From the NCBI RefSeq assembly GCF_026213295.1, contig NC_079413.1, positions 18,246,030 through 18,310,029 on the forward strand: a DNA stretch of 64,000 nt. Reading direction: 5' to 3'. Shown piece after piece: positions 1 to 41,100 of this stretch. Made by a program: the position numbers and the translations under genes. Within the stretch, counting starts at the first letter, position 1. Each line of letters opens with the position of its first letter. This stretch comes from Gadus chalcogrammus. Taxonomy: Eukaryota; Chordata; Actinopteri; Gadiformes; Gadidae. The notes under the pieces were generated by a model. That model was given only the letters and a program-made list of their open reading frames with translations, was not told where the DNA came from and made no database searches.

Positions 1-1711
1 TGATAGACCCCATGATGTGGGATATACCAGGCCTGATCACTGTCTATTTCTTCCAAAGGTACCTTCTCTGCATCACCACGTGAAATGACATCATCCATGA
101 AGTTAACATAGTCTTTGCAGTACTTAGGATCTTTCTTCAGTCTCCTCTCAAGACAATTAAGTCTGTGGACTGCACATGACTTGTTGTTTAGCAACTTTGG
201 ACGTTCTACCTTGAACGGAAATGGCATCTCATAATGACCAGTGTCATTCTGTGTGATGGTTTTGCTCAACTTCGACAGAAATTTGAGATCTTCTTGGGAG
301 ACAGGATCATCTTCTTGTGTTCTCTCTAAGAAATCTGTTTCTAAGACTCTGATGATGTCTGAAGGAGAAATTTCCTTGACTTTGGTACGGCTCACATAAT
401 GCACTTCAGTTCGGAGGTTGACCGAGGGCTCCAAAGTTGGTGTTACTTCTCTCACTATTATGTGATGGCTCACTCCAATGTTGTCACCGTAGTCCACATA
501 GAGATTCCCGTGGCCAATAATGCTCCATCCAAGGTCTGTACGCTGTGCGTAAGGATGGTTATCCTTGCCAGGAACAACTTCCCTTGGAAGTAAGGCTTGT
601 GAGCAGTTGTACCGAATGAGCAAACCTACTTCACAGTCTTGCAGAGGTGCAATCTCTCCTTGAAGGTGCTCTAAATGGGACCAGGACTTGGCGGTTTCAT
701 CAGTTGGTATGTGAGTTCTGTTGGCTGAAATAAATTCCCGGGTGTAGACTGGTGGTAGGGCAATCTTCTTACCAGAGAAAAACCCTCGAACTTGGAGGTT
801 GTTCACTTTTTGAGAGCTTACTGTTGTTTTTGAGCTCATTGTAGAAAGCTTCAGATTGACTTGTTCTTTGGTTACTTCCAAGGCTTCCACTACTTCACTC
901 AAGGCGAAGGTTGTGTCCCTTTGCGAATCCAACAGAGCATATACAAGGATTTCTCGTGCTGGTTGAGTTGTTGCTGAAAGCCAAACAGGAATTATTGCCG
1001 CTGTTTGCATGTTCGGTTCATGAAATAGCACTCTGTTGGCAGTAGCAGCTGTGAATACCCCTTGGTGTTGTGTTGATTGAGTACATTCATTGTTCCTCTC
1101 TTGACTTGGTCTGGGCTTTTCTTTACTTGGATTTCTTTCAGTGCGTGGTTGTGTTTGTTGCTCTTTAGATCGCTCCTCATGCAGACAGGTTGGATGTCGC
1201 TTGGAGCACACGTCGCAAACACTCCTACTGTTGCAGCTCTTTGAGTGGTGACCTAACTTCAGACAACCAAAGCACAGTTTTTCAGCTTGAATAAATGTGA
1301 TTCGATCTGAAATTGGTTTATCCCTGAAGTTCCTGCATTTGTGCAAAGTATGTCCGTTCTTCTTACAGAAAAGACACATCATGATGACAAACCCTTCATT
1401 GGAACTTGTGGTCAGTGTCTTTACTCCGACACTGTGTTGTCTTTGGGATTTTTCAGGCTCAGCTTGTTTCAGTGACTGCAGTGAAGTAACAGGGTTACAT
1501 TCAGCCAGTTACTATTTTACGAACTGGCTGAATGAAGGGAACTGGTTTCTATCCTCTTCTTCATCAACAACCTTCCGGTTCCATCCTGCTATTAACCAAT
1601 CCGGTAACTTTGACAGAATTCTCCTGTTTTCATTACAGTCATTCAATATTTCCAGTGCTTTTATATGGACCATGGCAGCCTCGCAACTGCGTAGAAAATC
1701 TACAAACTCTC
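1..1711 (-). pseudogene. BEL/Pao pol fragment: zinc knuckles, protease, start of RT
   Basis: Minus-strand coding similarity continues after the gag frameshift. Two CCHC zinc knuckles (C-x2-C-x4-H-x4-C) lie at about 1385-1340 and 1285-1245, followed by a third Cys/His cluster near 1215. A DUF1758-like aspartic protease segment follows, with the L-L-D-S motif at about 930. The left edge of the window falls at a W-Y-I-P-H-H-G-V motif that precedes the reverse transcriptase in this clade. Two consecutive stop codons (1509-1514) interrupt the frame inside a short hairpin. The RT, RNase H and integrase would lie to the left of the window. Confidence 0.75.
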
Positions 1712-3088
1712 TGAGTTCAAATTGTCTTTAGATCCTATCTTGGGCCATGCTTGTAGCTTGTCTCTGTAAGCCTTTGCAACTGTGAATGGGTTTCCATATC
1801 GCTCTTCCAGAATCTTCCATGCACTAGCGTAGGCCGACTCAGTTCCAAGTAGGAAATAGCCATTGATTGCTTTCTTAGCTAGTCCACTTACATACTGACG
1901 GAGGTAGTATATTTTCTCCTTATCTTCAATGTTCTTGTGGCCAATAAGTGTTTGAAATGAAAGTTTCCAGTCTTTGTACTTCAGTGGATCTCCGCTGAAT
2001 ATTGAAGGTTCAGGGATGGGAACTCTGTTAGCACTCAGAGCATCTGCTAGCACCTTGACAAGCTCTGCTGTACTTTCATTTGAGCCGGTACTCGCACTTT
2101 GTATGGGAGACTTTTGCATGGACAGACGATTTGAAGGTGGAATAACTGGGTTGTCTGCTACCAGTTGCTGTCCCAATGTATCCATTTGCTCTTCTTCTGC
2201 GGCCCTTGGTTGATCATACACCTGCATTCTGGCTCTTGCGGCATTGAGATTCTTGACTGCCTCCAACTTCTGCACTTTTCTCCTCTTTTCTTCCAGAGCT
2301 CTTAGAAGAGCTCTATGCTCCTCTTCTAGCTGAGCTTTGATTTTTACTTCCTCTGCCTCTCGCTCTAAGCTGCGCTTAACAATTGCTGCCTGTTCATCAG
2401 CTATCTTCCTTTTAACTTCTGCTTCTAGACGCTGTATTTCCTGCGTTTCCTTTTCTTGTTGTTCTAACACTTTCAGAACAGCTTCGCTTGCGGCAGCCTC
2501 TGCGGCAGCTTCTTGGCGTTTTATAGAGGACCTGGAGGAGTTGATTGAGGGAACTTTTAACTCAGTGGTGAAAGAACCTGACTTAGAGGAGCTTGTGCCA
2601 AAGAGAGAGCCTGCTTCTGGCCATTTGACTTCTACTGCTTCCTTGGCTTCTCCATCGAGTCGGCTTGAGGCTTTGCTTACAAAAAAGTTGGAGATCTCTA
2701 CACACAGATCCACTTTTCTGCGCGTGTCTTGATCCGGAGTTGAGACATTGCGCAGCTCATCATAAATTAGCTGGACATCTGCAGAAAGACCTGCGATATC
2801 ACCAATGATATCCTTGAGCAGCTCTTCAGATAGACGGTCCTTTAATTGTGACAATGACTTCTTGGCTAATTTTGCTTGTGTTTTCCATTTATCATAAGTG
2901 TAGTTAAATTTTTGTTGAAGCCCTTTACATTTTTCTTCTTGCATTTCTTTGCCTTTTTCTGTGAGAGATCTGATTCTTGAACTTTGTCTTAGCTTTGGCG
3001 CTTCATCATGCTGGGCTTCAGGAAGGCCTACTTCAGGTTTATCTTGGGAGTCTAAGCTATGAACTGTTGACTCACTTGGCTCTGTCAT
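1700..3088 (-). pseudogene. BEL/Pao gag-like reading frame (462 codons)
   Basis: The longest open frame of the retroelement starts at an ATG at 3088 (minus). The N-terminal part is charged and Lys/Glu rich, with a probable coiled coil around residues 200-290. Residues about 365-455 match the DUF1759 gag-related domain of BEL/Pao elements, with its F-S-G-D-P-x-K-Y-x-D-W signature and a Y-G-N-P-F motif. The frame stops at 1700-1702, but DUF1759-type coding continues in another phase just downstream, so the stop is explained by a small indel at about 1711-1716. The product is expected to be non-functional. It would have packaged element RNA in the cytoplasm. Confidence 0.8.
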
Positions 3089-3163
3089 TGGTTAAATCAC
3101 TTATTTAAGTTGACTCACTTGGCTCTGTTGTTGTTTAAATCACTTATTTAAGTTGACTCACTT
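3066..3163. repeat. 43-bp tandem repeat at the gag start
   Basis: Two 43-bp units begin at 3066 and 3109, and a partial third begins at 3152. Each starts GTTGACTCACTT. The first unit contains the gag start codon on the minus strand; the later copies carry a substitution that removes it. Confidence 0.85.
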
Positions 3164-3586
3164 TTGAAAATAAAGCGTGAATGTAAACATCACTTTAGTC
3201 GTGTATATCTTGCAATAAATCAAATAACTTTGGAGGTCACCCTTAAATGCAAACAATATGTAAACCTCTATAAATTACTCAAAGCATCAAATGCAGAATA
3301 CAACTTTGATGTAGCTACAGCACACTCTAAGTTGAAACACAAAAGTTCAATGAGAACTGTAGTTGCCCTTTAACTTTGGCACTTAAATGCTTCCATACAG
3401 CATAAGAAAAAACATTCACTTAACACAGCTCTTATTCACAGTAAATAATAACCAAATCCTATACAAAAGCCTTAATTTTCTTAGATCACTCTTAACTTGG
3501 TGTCAAAGTTATTTTTTGCCTTAGTTAGATTTAGCTCTTTATGAACTGCGTATCTCTTCTTTCCTGTGTGTGACAAGCGCGTGCTT

Positions 3587-3701
3587 GTCACTCATCTGTC
3601 AGTTAGAGATGTCCGTTGATCGCGGCTCCGTGTGCCTTAACGGTCACTCATCTGTCAGTTAGAGATGTCCGTTGATCGCGGCTCCGTGTGCCTTAACGGT
3701 C
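3587..3701. repeat. exact 56-bp tandem duplication at the LTR inner edge
   Basis: Copies at 3587-3642 and 3643-3698 are identical, and the duplication carries the putative LTR terminus with it. This implies a recent slippage or unequal-exchange event in or after the last reverse transcription. Confidence 0.9.
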
Positions 3702-4106
3702 CAGCCAAACCTTAACAGGCCGATCCTTTTCTTGCGCTCCTTCGTTGAACTGCCACTCGCGTCGATGAACAGTCCGAGTTTTCACTGTAATTCCCTCTAA
3801 TAGCATTCGGTAGACACCAATGGTTTCCTTTGACGGGTTTTATTGTAGCCTTTTACTCCAACTCCACCGTGAAAACTATAGATGAATACATACACAGTAC
3901 AACAGAAATCACGGCATAAGCTTTACATAAAATCATAAATTACACGGCACACAAAGAGCCAAACAAGCAAAACAAAATACAGGGAAACAACAAAAAACAT
4001 AACTCGTTGGCTGCATGCTATTTACAGGGACTTTGAAACTAGATTATTTTCGGCGATGCGTATCACAAGCTGTTCACCTTCTCTCATGCCGCATCTCTAA
4101 CTGACA
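3597..4106 (-). repeat. putative BEL/Pao LTR with inverted ends
   Basis: The stretch begins TGTCAGTTAGAGATG (3597, repeated at 3653) and ends with its exact reverse complement at 4092-4106, so it has TG...CA ends and 15-bp inverted termini. An AATAAA signal on the minus strand lies at 3838-3843. Its place upstream of gag in minus orientation fits the 5' LTR. The inner boundary is uncertain because of the 56-bp duplication, and no second LTR is available for comparison. Confidence 0.45.
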
Positions 4107-4294
4107 GAGAATCTTCTAAAACATCAGCCTTATAGTGCGAACACACCAAGCGCGTACCTCGCGTACCATGTACACGCGTAACGCAGCTAAAATGTTGCTT
4201 GACCATTTTGTGTCAAAAATGGTCAGATACGCACGTACGCATACGCGCGTAGATGAGACCGCCCAAACCCCCCCCCCCCCCAGCCTGTGGCTGC

Positions 4295-5121
4295 GCTGGA
4301 TTTAGGAGTCCGAGGAAGGAAACCCAAACGCCGCTGTGTTTGGGTGGATGACAGAGCTTGGATCGGGTTAGATTAAATAATCTCGGATATAAATAACAAT
4401 AATCGGGTTAAATAACTTCACATGGTGTGTCTGGTGTGTTTCCAGCATTCGTAGTGTTGATCAGCAGAGAAATAGTCCGCCAAGACGTTGAGGTTGCTTA
4501 GCAATCAGAGACTCTGTCCATGCAAGTGAACGGAGCGTTCACTCTTCGTCATAACTATCAAACCAAACATCCTTCACATTCACCGAGCGAACATTATGAA
4601 AGTAAAATGCACATTTCTCGCTAGAAATGTTTCCATAAACGCATTTAATGGCGTAACTATGTTACTATTTCCACCCAGAATAAAGAAAGTTGCCGGCCGT
4701 GGCTGCCATGGACATGGCTGCGCTGGAGTCCGAGGTAGGAAACCCAAACGCCGTCGTGTTTGGGTGATAGAGTTTAGATCGGATTAGATTAAATAATCTC
4801 GGATATAAATAACAATAATCTGGTTAAATAACTTCACATGGTGTGTCTGGTGTGTTTCCAGCATTCGTAGTGTTGATCAGCAGATATATAGTCCGCCAAG
4901 ACGTTGAGGTTGCTTAGTAACCAGAGACTCTGTCCATGCAAGTGAACGGAGCGTTCCCTCTTCGTCATAACTATCAAACCAAACATCCTTCACATTCACC
5001 GAGCGAATGAAGCCTACCTTATGAAGGTAAAATGCACATTTCTCGCTAAAAATGTTTCCATAAAAGCATTTAATGGCGTAACTATGTTACTATTTCCACA
5101 CAGAATAAAGAAAGATGTCGG
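4295..5121. repeat. 416-bp internal direct duplication of the Harbinger-like element
   Basis: Two copies (about 4295-4705 and 4711-5121) share a long, slightly diverged sequence with a 416-bp offset; for example GCATTCGTAGTG occurs at 4445 and at 4861. The differences are scattered point changes, so the duplication predates some divergence. Confidence 0.85.
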
Positions 5122-5235
5122 CCGTATGCTTCTGTCCAAGCTCACTACTCTCTGCCAGTGACGTCGGGTCAAGCTCAACGCTGATTGGCTATTGCGGCGC
5201 GTATGAGCGTAAAAAGTTCAATTTTTTGAACTCCT

Positions 5236-5372
5236 CGCGTACGCGCGTATATGTACGCGCGTATATGTACGCGCGTATATGTACGCGCGTATATGTACGC
5301 GCGTATATGTACGCGCGTATATGTACGCGCGTATATGTACGCGCGTATATGTACGCGCGTATATATACGCGC
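5236..5372. repeat. 14-bp satellite, alternating purine-pyrimidine tract
   Basis: Nine perfect 14-bp units (GTACGCGCGTATAT) occupy 5239-5364. Strict purine-pyrimidine alternation extends to 5236-5372. The sequence is also locally self-complementary. Confidence 0.95.
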
Positions 5373-5523
5373 CTCATACGCCTCTAACGCGAGTAAAATG
5401 TTGCTTATACGCATGTAACGCGTGTACGCGTCTCATACGCGCGTAAACCAATGGTTCCCTATGGAAAAATTGCCAATTTTATACGCGTCGTACGCGAGTA
5501 ACGCGCTTGGTGTGTTCGCACCT

Positions 5524-6489
5524 TTACAAGTGACGTCATTCAACAAACTATTTAAATACAATTTTAAACCCGAAAAACGAACACAATTATTGAATTACTA
5601 ATATAAACAAAAATGAATTTCCTTCTGTCTTATAATATGAAAATAATAATTAAATTACATAAACCTTTTAATGATGACAGTTACAGTATTGGTTTTCGCG
5701 GTTATTCAGCTTCTCCTCCGGAAAAACCCGACCGCATTGCATTGTGGTATACGGGAGTAACGTGTAGGGAACATCGTATGTACACTCACATTTTGGGAAT
5801 TTAACTGCACTATAAAGTGCATTAAATTAACCACTGAGAATTCGAACACCACTACAAAATGGCGAGCACCCTATTTAGTGCACTATATCCGTGATAGGGA
5901 ACGATTTCGAACACAGCTAGTGTGTATTACACGTGTTCGTCATTACACGGTGGCAGTCAATTATATGCATTGAGCTGACGCTTTTGGTAGCTAAATAAAT
6001 GTCATTTTCTACCACCGTGTGATGTCAAACACGCTTGGCGCGGTGCCCAACACGAGTGTTGACGACCTGCAGCGCTTTGCTGCCCCCATGTGTCTGACAA
6101 GTAGGTGGTTTATTGCGGTGCTGACCTCGTGTGGGGACCAGTAGGCGGTGTAGCGTGGTGCTGCCCCCGTGTGGTGACGAGTGGGCGGTGCACCGCTGTG
6201 AGGGAAAAACGTTCAATAAAACGTTGTTATCAATCGATAACCAGGTAAACCAGAACGTTTACACAGCCAATTAACCTTCATTTCCAACAGCATTAAGCTG
6301 CTTGAGTGATGTTTGAAGACGTAAGCATTCTTTTAGTAGTTTGGTTCAGGTCTCATCTTTCAATGTTGAAATTGTTGTGATAATGTTCAACAAATGACCC
6401 ATGATTATATTATACCGACGTAGTAGGTTCGTATCGATGTCACAGCTTACAACCACTCAAATAATTAATTTAAATTCAAAAATGTAATT
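5524..6489. other. intergenic, degenerate repeats, no gene seen
   Basis: This AT-rich spacer contains relics of a fish dispersed repeat near 5800-5990 (short inverted motifs such as GTGCACTATA) and about three degenerate 40-50 bp tandem units with a shared TGCTGCCCCCGTGTG-type core at 6060-6200. No credible coding region is visible. Confidence 0.5.
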
Positions 6490-6571
6490 CGTTGTCGGCA
6501 GGATTCGAACCTGCGCGGGAAGATCCCAATGGATTTCTAGTCCATCGCCTTAACCACTCGGCCACGACAAC
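6490..6571 (-). tRNA. tRNA-Ser (anticodon AGA)
   Basis: An 82-nt class II tRNA is read on the minus strand. The acceptor stem GTTGTCG (6571-6565) pairs perfectly with CGACAAC (6497-6491), with discriminator G at 6490. The A box reads TGGCCGAGTGG and the B box GGTTCGAATCC. The anticodon AGA lies at 6536-6538, and a long variable arm typical of serine tRNAs is present. A run of five T on the minus strand just downstream (6482-6478) is a Pol III terminator. It looks functional. There is no intron. Confidence 0.95.
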
Positions 6572-6846
6572 TTCATTCAAGCATTGTGGTTGATGCAAAA
6601 ATTCTAAGTAGCGAGTGGAGAGTGGTTAAAACATGTACATTAAGGTAGTTTAAACAGGTTATTCGTTATTTAAATTAATCTTTTATACACGCAGGTGATC
6701 AAGATAATACGTAAAGACAAGCCCTGCCTGTCAACACAAAATAAGGAGATAAGCCTGTCATCTTTATTACTAATTATTACCACAACACACTTCTATTGGT
6801 TCCCCAAAAATATAGAATGATATGCAAAATGATTTTTAATCTGTAT

Positions 6847-6892
6847 TATTATTATTAATAATAATAATAATAATAATAACAATAATAATATA
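6847..6892. repeat. (ATT/AAT)n microsatellite
   Basis: About 45 bp of ATT repeats switches to AAT repeats, forming a small inverted pair, just upstream of the bptf promoter. Confidence 0.85.
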
Positions 6893-7163
6893 CACTTTCC
6901 GTTGGTCCCTCCCATTGGTGAACGGCAGACCACGTGACTCCGGGTTCTTCACGGCGGAGAGAGGAGACAAAGATGGCGGCTCAGTGAGGCGCGGAGCGGG
7001 ACGCCGGGCCAGGGACTATAGCATCACACACCGGGGCACCAGGGACCGCAGGACCGCGTCTACCCACCACACACCCCGACGCCGTGCTACGCAGACCACG
7101 CCTGATCGGACCTTCAACGGCTGAGAACCCGCAAACAAAGATTATCCCAGCCAATTTGTTACC
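6890..7163 (+). promoter_or_regulatory. bptf: bptf promoter and 5' UTR with YY1 site, E-box, inverted CCAAT
   Basis: Upstream of the start codon lie an inverted CCAAT (ATTGG near 6914), an E-box CACGTG near 6932 and an exact YY1-type AAGATGGCGGC at 6970-6980. There is no TATA box. YY1 motifs of this form often overlap the transcription start of housekeeping genes, so initiation near 6960-6980 is inferred. The ATG within the YY1 motif (6973) opens a four-codon upstream ORF ending at 6987. Confidence 0.6.
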
Positions 7164-36960
<29,797 letters not shown>

Positions 36961-37599
36961 CTGTTTGACTTAAACTGAAGCATTGAGTTAATTACACACT
37001 CACAACAGACCAAGGGCAAGCAGTTTTAGTATGCTATTGAAAAAAAACACGTATTAAATGCAGCATAAAGGACATCTTCAAACAGAACTAGACGGCTTGG
37101 TGAAAAACAGCAAATCTGAATCACACAGATACTTTTGAAAGGTAGGATTAGTTGGAAGATAAAGTAGTTTTTAAAACTTCACAGATTGTGAAGCCCTCAG
37201 TTCTTTAGATAAACACGGCATCCTGCTGCCATCTATCCAGATTATCTCCAGATCTACCAGATCATGATGTGTTAATAAATCATCTGACAGATTGGTTCTC
37301 CGATAATGACAGACACTGCTCTGACCTTCACTTCAAAAGAGCTTTCTTGTTATAAAAAATACGATTTACATTCCAAACTGCCTAGTTATATATAAAGTTA
37401 ATTATAAAATAATGAAAAAAATATATAAAAGAATATAATCTAGAATCCCAGGGATGTAAAAAGCAATTACACAGCTTTACTATATACATACGATTTTTTT
37501 TTAATGCTAAAAATGATATAAAATATAATTGTTACATATATAACATATAATTATATTAGGTCGCTAACTAAGAGGGACAAAATGAACTTCCGAATTTGC
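36961..37599. other. bptf-kpna2 spacer, AT-rich
   Basis: No coding potential or recognisable element; many A/T runs at 37370-37560. Confidence 0.6.
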
Positions 37600-37806
37600 C
37601 GCTTCCCCCTAGCCGCACCTAAAACTCGCGATATTTATAAACATGACATCACGTCCTGTGATTTTTCAAAACGGTCCAATGGCTGAGCGGCCCGGGATGC
37701 TCCGGCTCGAATGGACCAATCACAGAGCTACGTTGCAGAACTTTAAAGGTCTGAGCCGCTCTACGCTCTCCAGACACACTTCAGCACGACCAGGGTGAGC
37801 GCTTTA
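37600..37806 (+). promoter_or_regulatory. kpna2: kpna2 promoter and non-coding exon 1
   Basis: Two direct CCAAT boxes (37676-37680 and 37716-37720) 40 bp apart and a CRE-like TGACATCACG near 37644 precede a CTTTAAAGG element (37741), resembling NF-Y plus CHR-type promoters of cell-cycle genes. Non-coding exon 1 likely ends at 37794 before GTGAGC, and the next exon starts at 38007. Confidence 0.6.
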
Positions 37807-38049
37807 TGAATTATTATATCACATACGAGTTCAATTTGAAGTGATTTTGAACAGAAATTATATATATTTTTATCTAAAGGTACTTGAAGTTGTGATGCGT
37901 GTCTTTTGAAGTAAAAACCGAGGCTTTTCTTTCGATTGGTTTCATAGACTAGTGGTCAAACGTGTGACTCTAACATGAAACTCAACGTGTGACTCTTTAT
38001 TCGCAGACGCCTGTATCACTGCTTTAGGTCCATCACGACGATCATTAAA

Positions 38050-38103
38050 ATGGAGAACGCAGCACGTCTGAACAAATTCAAGAACCATGGCAAAGACGCC
38101 AAC
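38050..38103 (+). CDS. kpna2: kpna2 coding exon 1
   Basis: Residues 1-18, [12 protein letters not shown]. The exon itself probably starts at 38007 with 43 nt of 5' UTR. Donor GTGAGT. Confidence 0.93.
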
Positions 38104-41100
38104 GTGAGTGTTTTCCTAAGTTCTTCCACATCCTCTTAAACTAACCCTGTAGATTGAAATGCTAATCCTCGTGTTCTGCGTGTTTTGTGAAACTCCAGGA
38201 GCTCCGACGAAGGAGAGTGGAGAGCAACGTCGAGCTTCGCAAGTCCAAGAAGGACGACCAGATCTTCAAGAGGAGGAACGTGTCGACCCTCCCGGACGAG
38301 GCCACCTCCCCCCTGCAGGAGAAGAACCCAAACTGTCAGGTAGGTTCTCACCGATGAGTGGTTCAACCCCTGTTCCTTAGCTTAGAAGCTAATATTAAAT
38401 GCACCGTTAAGGCTTTTTTAGCCTTCTCTTGTGTGGTGTAATGAACGCAGTGTATTGAGCCTCTCCCGTCCCGCTTTGCAGGCCAACCGGCAGTGGACGG
38501 TGGAGGAGATCCTCACCGGGATGCACAAGGACGACGGGGAGTCCCAGTTCCAAGCCACGCAGGCCGCAAGGTAGAGTACACCACGATCTTTATACTGATA
38601 TCTCTGACAGAGTAGGTATGGAAAACATTTCGGTTGCGTCTAACTCTTAAGTCAGTTCATCCCATAACAGTAAAATAAATATGTGGACAATATTGGTATT
38701 GCACTACAATAATTTAAAAACGATATATAAGTATTACTAATTTAAACTAACACGTCCTCACGGTCTCGATTTGTACTTTGTGTTGTCCAGGAAGCTGCTG
38801 TCCCGTGAGAGGCACCCCCCCATCGACCACATCATCAGCGCGGGCCTCATCCCCACCTTCGTGTCGTTCCTGGGCCTCGCCGACTCCCCCCCGCTCCAGT
38901 TTGAGGCAGCCTGGGCGCTGACCAACATCGCGTCCGGGACCTCGGAGCAGACGGCCTCCGTGGTCGCGGGCGGGGCCATCCCGGCCTTCATCAGCCTGGT
39001 CTGCTCCCCCCACCCCCACATCAGCGAGCAGGCCATCTGGGCGCTGGGCAACATTGCAGGTAACAGGACACCCCCCCCCCCCCCCCAACACACTACCTCA
39101 TAAATACTGCTGTCAACAGATACTGCGGTCAGACTTCAGTGTCCAGGTTGTATTATCCAGTTTTCCTTCACACCAGTAGATTAATGGGAGGTAAAAGATA
39201 ACATGGGGACCTAATGGTTAAAAACGAATCATTGGATACATTGAATGAACCAATCAAGTTGCATGGATGGACTGCATCAATTCAAAGTCGTTTTAACTCT
39301 CATAAATGTCTGACATCTTCCAGCACAGACAAAAGGGTGATCTGCAGATGTGACTGTTTATGGGTGTGGCGACATAAAGCCATATCTTTGAAGGGATCGT
39401 CATTGTATTGTAATGATGATGAACCGGTTTGTTCTGGTTGTCAGGTGACGGCTCGGCACTTAGAGACAAGGTGATCAAACACGGTGCCGTGGCCCCCCTG
39501 CTCAGCCTGCTTGCCGTCCCCGACCTTAACGAGTTCCCTGTGAGTACCAACGCACGATGACGACCCTCCACCAGGTGTTTAATTCAGGGTTCCTCTGCTG
39601 ACGTAACGTGTAGTCCTCGCGCCGAACACTAGAGGGGGCCCGTGGCCCGCCGTGGTGTTTGGAGTCGGAGGCGGCCCTCGAGGGGAAATTGTTTGTCACC
39701 TGAGCGCACTCCTCCCAAGATAACTACTTGTTGTCTCATGCTTAAGAAAAGCCTGAAAAGGCGTTTAGGGGGTTGGGGCTTTAGTGTTTTCACAATCTAA
39801 ACACTGAGTCACATCAGAGTCTATCTACATGCATGGTGTTTAGCTTCATCCTCCTCTGACTAACCGTGTTTCCCCTCTCCCCAGTCGGGCTACCTGAGGA
39901 ATGTGACCTGGACGCTGTCCAACCTCTGCCGCAACAAGAGCCCATCACCCCCGCTGGCAGCAGTGGAGCAGATCCTGCCCACGCTGGTGCGCCTGCTGCA
40001 CCACGGAGACAAGGAGGTGCTGGCCGACACCTGCTGGGCGGTGTCCTACCTGACGGACGGCGCCAACGACCGCATCGACGTGGTGGTGCGCGCCGGCATG
40101 GTGCCGCGCCTGGTGGAGCTGCTGGGCTCCGGGGAGCTGTCGGTGGTGGTACGTACGCCGAGGTGGAGGCATAGGGGCCTGGACTAGGGGGATTACAGGG
40201 GCCTGCTTTAGGGGCCTGAGCTCCCCTGCTCTTGGCGATAAGCTTGGTCGAGTGTTTATTATTTAATATTTTTATATGGATGACTATGGCTCATATTAGT
40301 TTTAGTGGTAAATGTCTTCCAACACTTAACTACTTGAAATCTGCCGTTGACGACCTCTCCCCTAAATGTTAATGTCACCCCCACATGGTCCGGCGAACCC
40401 TCTGTTGACTTTAACCTCCCCTTTGCCCCGCCCCCAGACGCCGTCGCTGCGCGCCATCGGGAACATCGTGACAGGCACGGACGAGCAGACGCAGACGGTG
40501 CTGGACGCGGGCGTGCTGGGCGCCTTCCCCGCGCTGCTGCGCCACCCCAAGGCCAACGTGCAGAAGGAGGCGTCCTGGACGCTGTCCAACATCACGGCTG
40601 GCCGCGACTGCCAAATCCAGGCCGTCATCGACGCCGGCCTCGTGCCGCTGCTGGTGCAGGTGCTCGCACGGGTAAGCTCCGCCCCCCCCTGCCCTGCATC
40701 GCTCCGGAGCCCACTAGACGACGCACCACTGGACTGGACCGACCAACAAAATGCTTTATTGAGACGCTTTGCATAAAAACTGTTAAGACTTAAACATTTA
40801 CATTCAGGGAGTGTAGCAGATGCTTTCATCCAAAGCTTACAATAAGTACAATAAGTCTATTGGTCAGTACAGAAACAATAATATATGTTGGTACAGTAAG
40901 GATGTTCATAAAACCAAGTACCAAGCGCTAACAATCAGTAGGTTAACCCATTCCCCGTATATACAACTAAGATAGCTAGGATAAGACGCTACACCATTGC
41001 TAAGGACTATAACTAAGTACGACATACAATAGGTGCGTACGACATACAATAGGTGCGTACATCGAGTACCAGGAAACAAAATGCATTAACGACCACTATC

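Larger units (their letters stand above)
1..4106 (-). mobile_element. BEL/Pao-type LTR retrotransposon, left-truncated by window, broken
   Basis: Read on the minus strand, this stretch holds in order a putative LTR (about 3597-4106), an untranslated leader, a gag-like frame (3088-1700) and a pol frame with CCHC zinc knuckles, an aspartic-protease-like segment and the approach to a reverse transcriptase. The pol frame runs off the left edge. The DUF1759-like gag domain, the paired zinc knuckles and the DUF1758-like protease are the arrangement known for BEL/Pao elements in fish. This copy is not coding-competent: there is a frameshift near 1711-1716 and two adjacent in-frame stops at 1509-1514. 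The 3' LTR would lie outside the window. Confidence 0.85.
4133..5523. mobile_element. PIF/Harbinger-like non-autonomous DNA transposon
   Basis: Perfect 21-bp terminal inverted repeats (4135-4155 and 5501-5521) bound a 1.39-kb segment, and a TTA trinucleotide flanks each side (4130-4132 and 5524-5526). A 3-bp TTA target duplication is typical of PIF/Harbinger elements. No transposase reading frame is present. The interior holds a 416-bp direct duplication and a satellite-like (GTACGCGCGTATAT)n block. It sits next to the outer end of the LTR. Confidence 0.8.
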
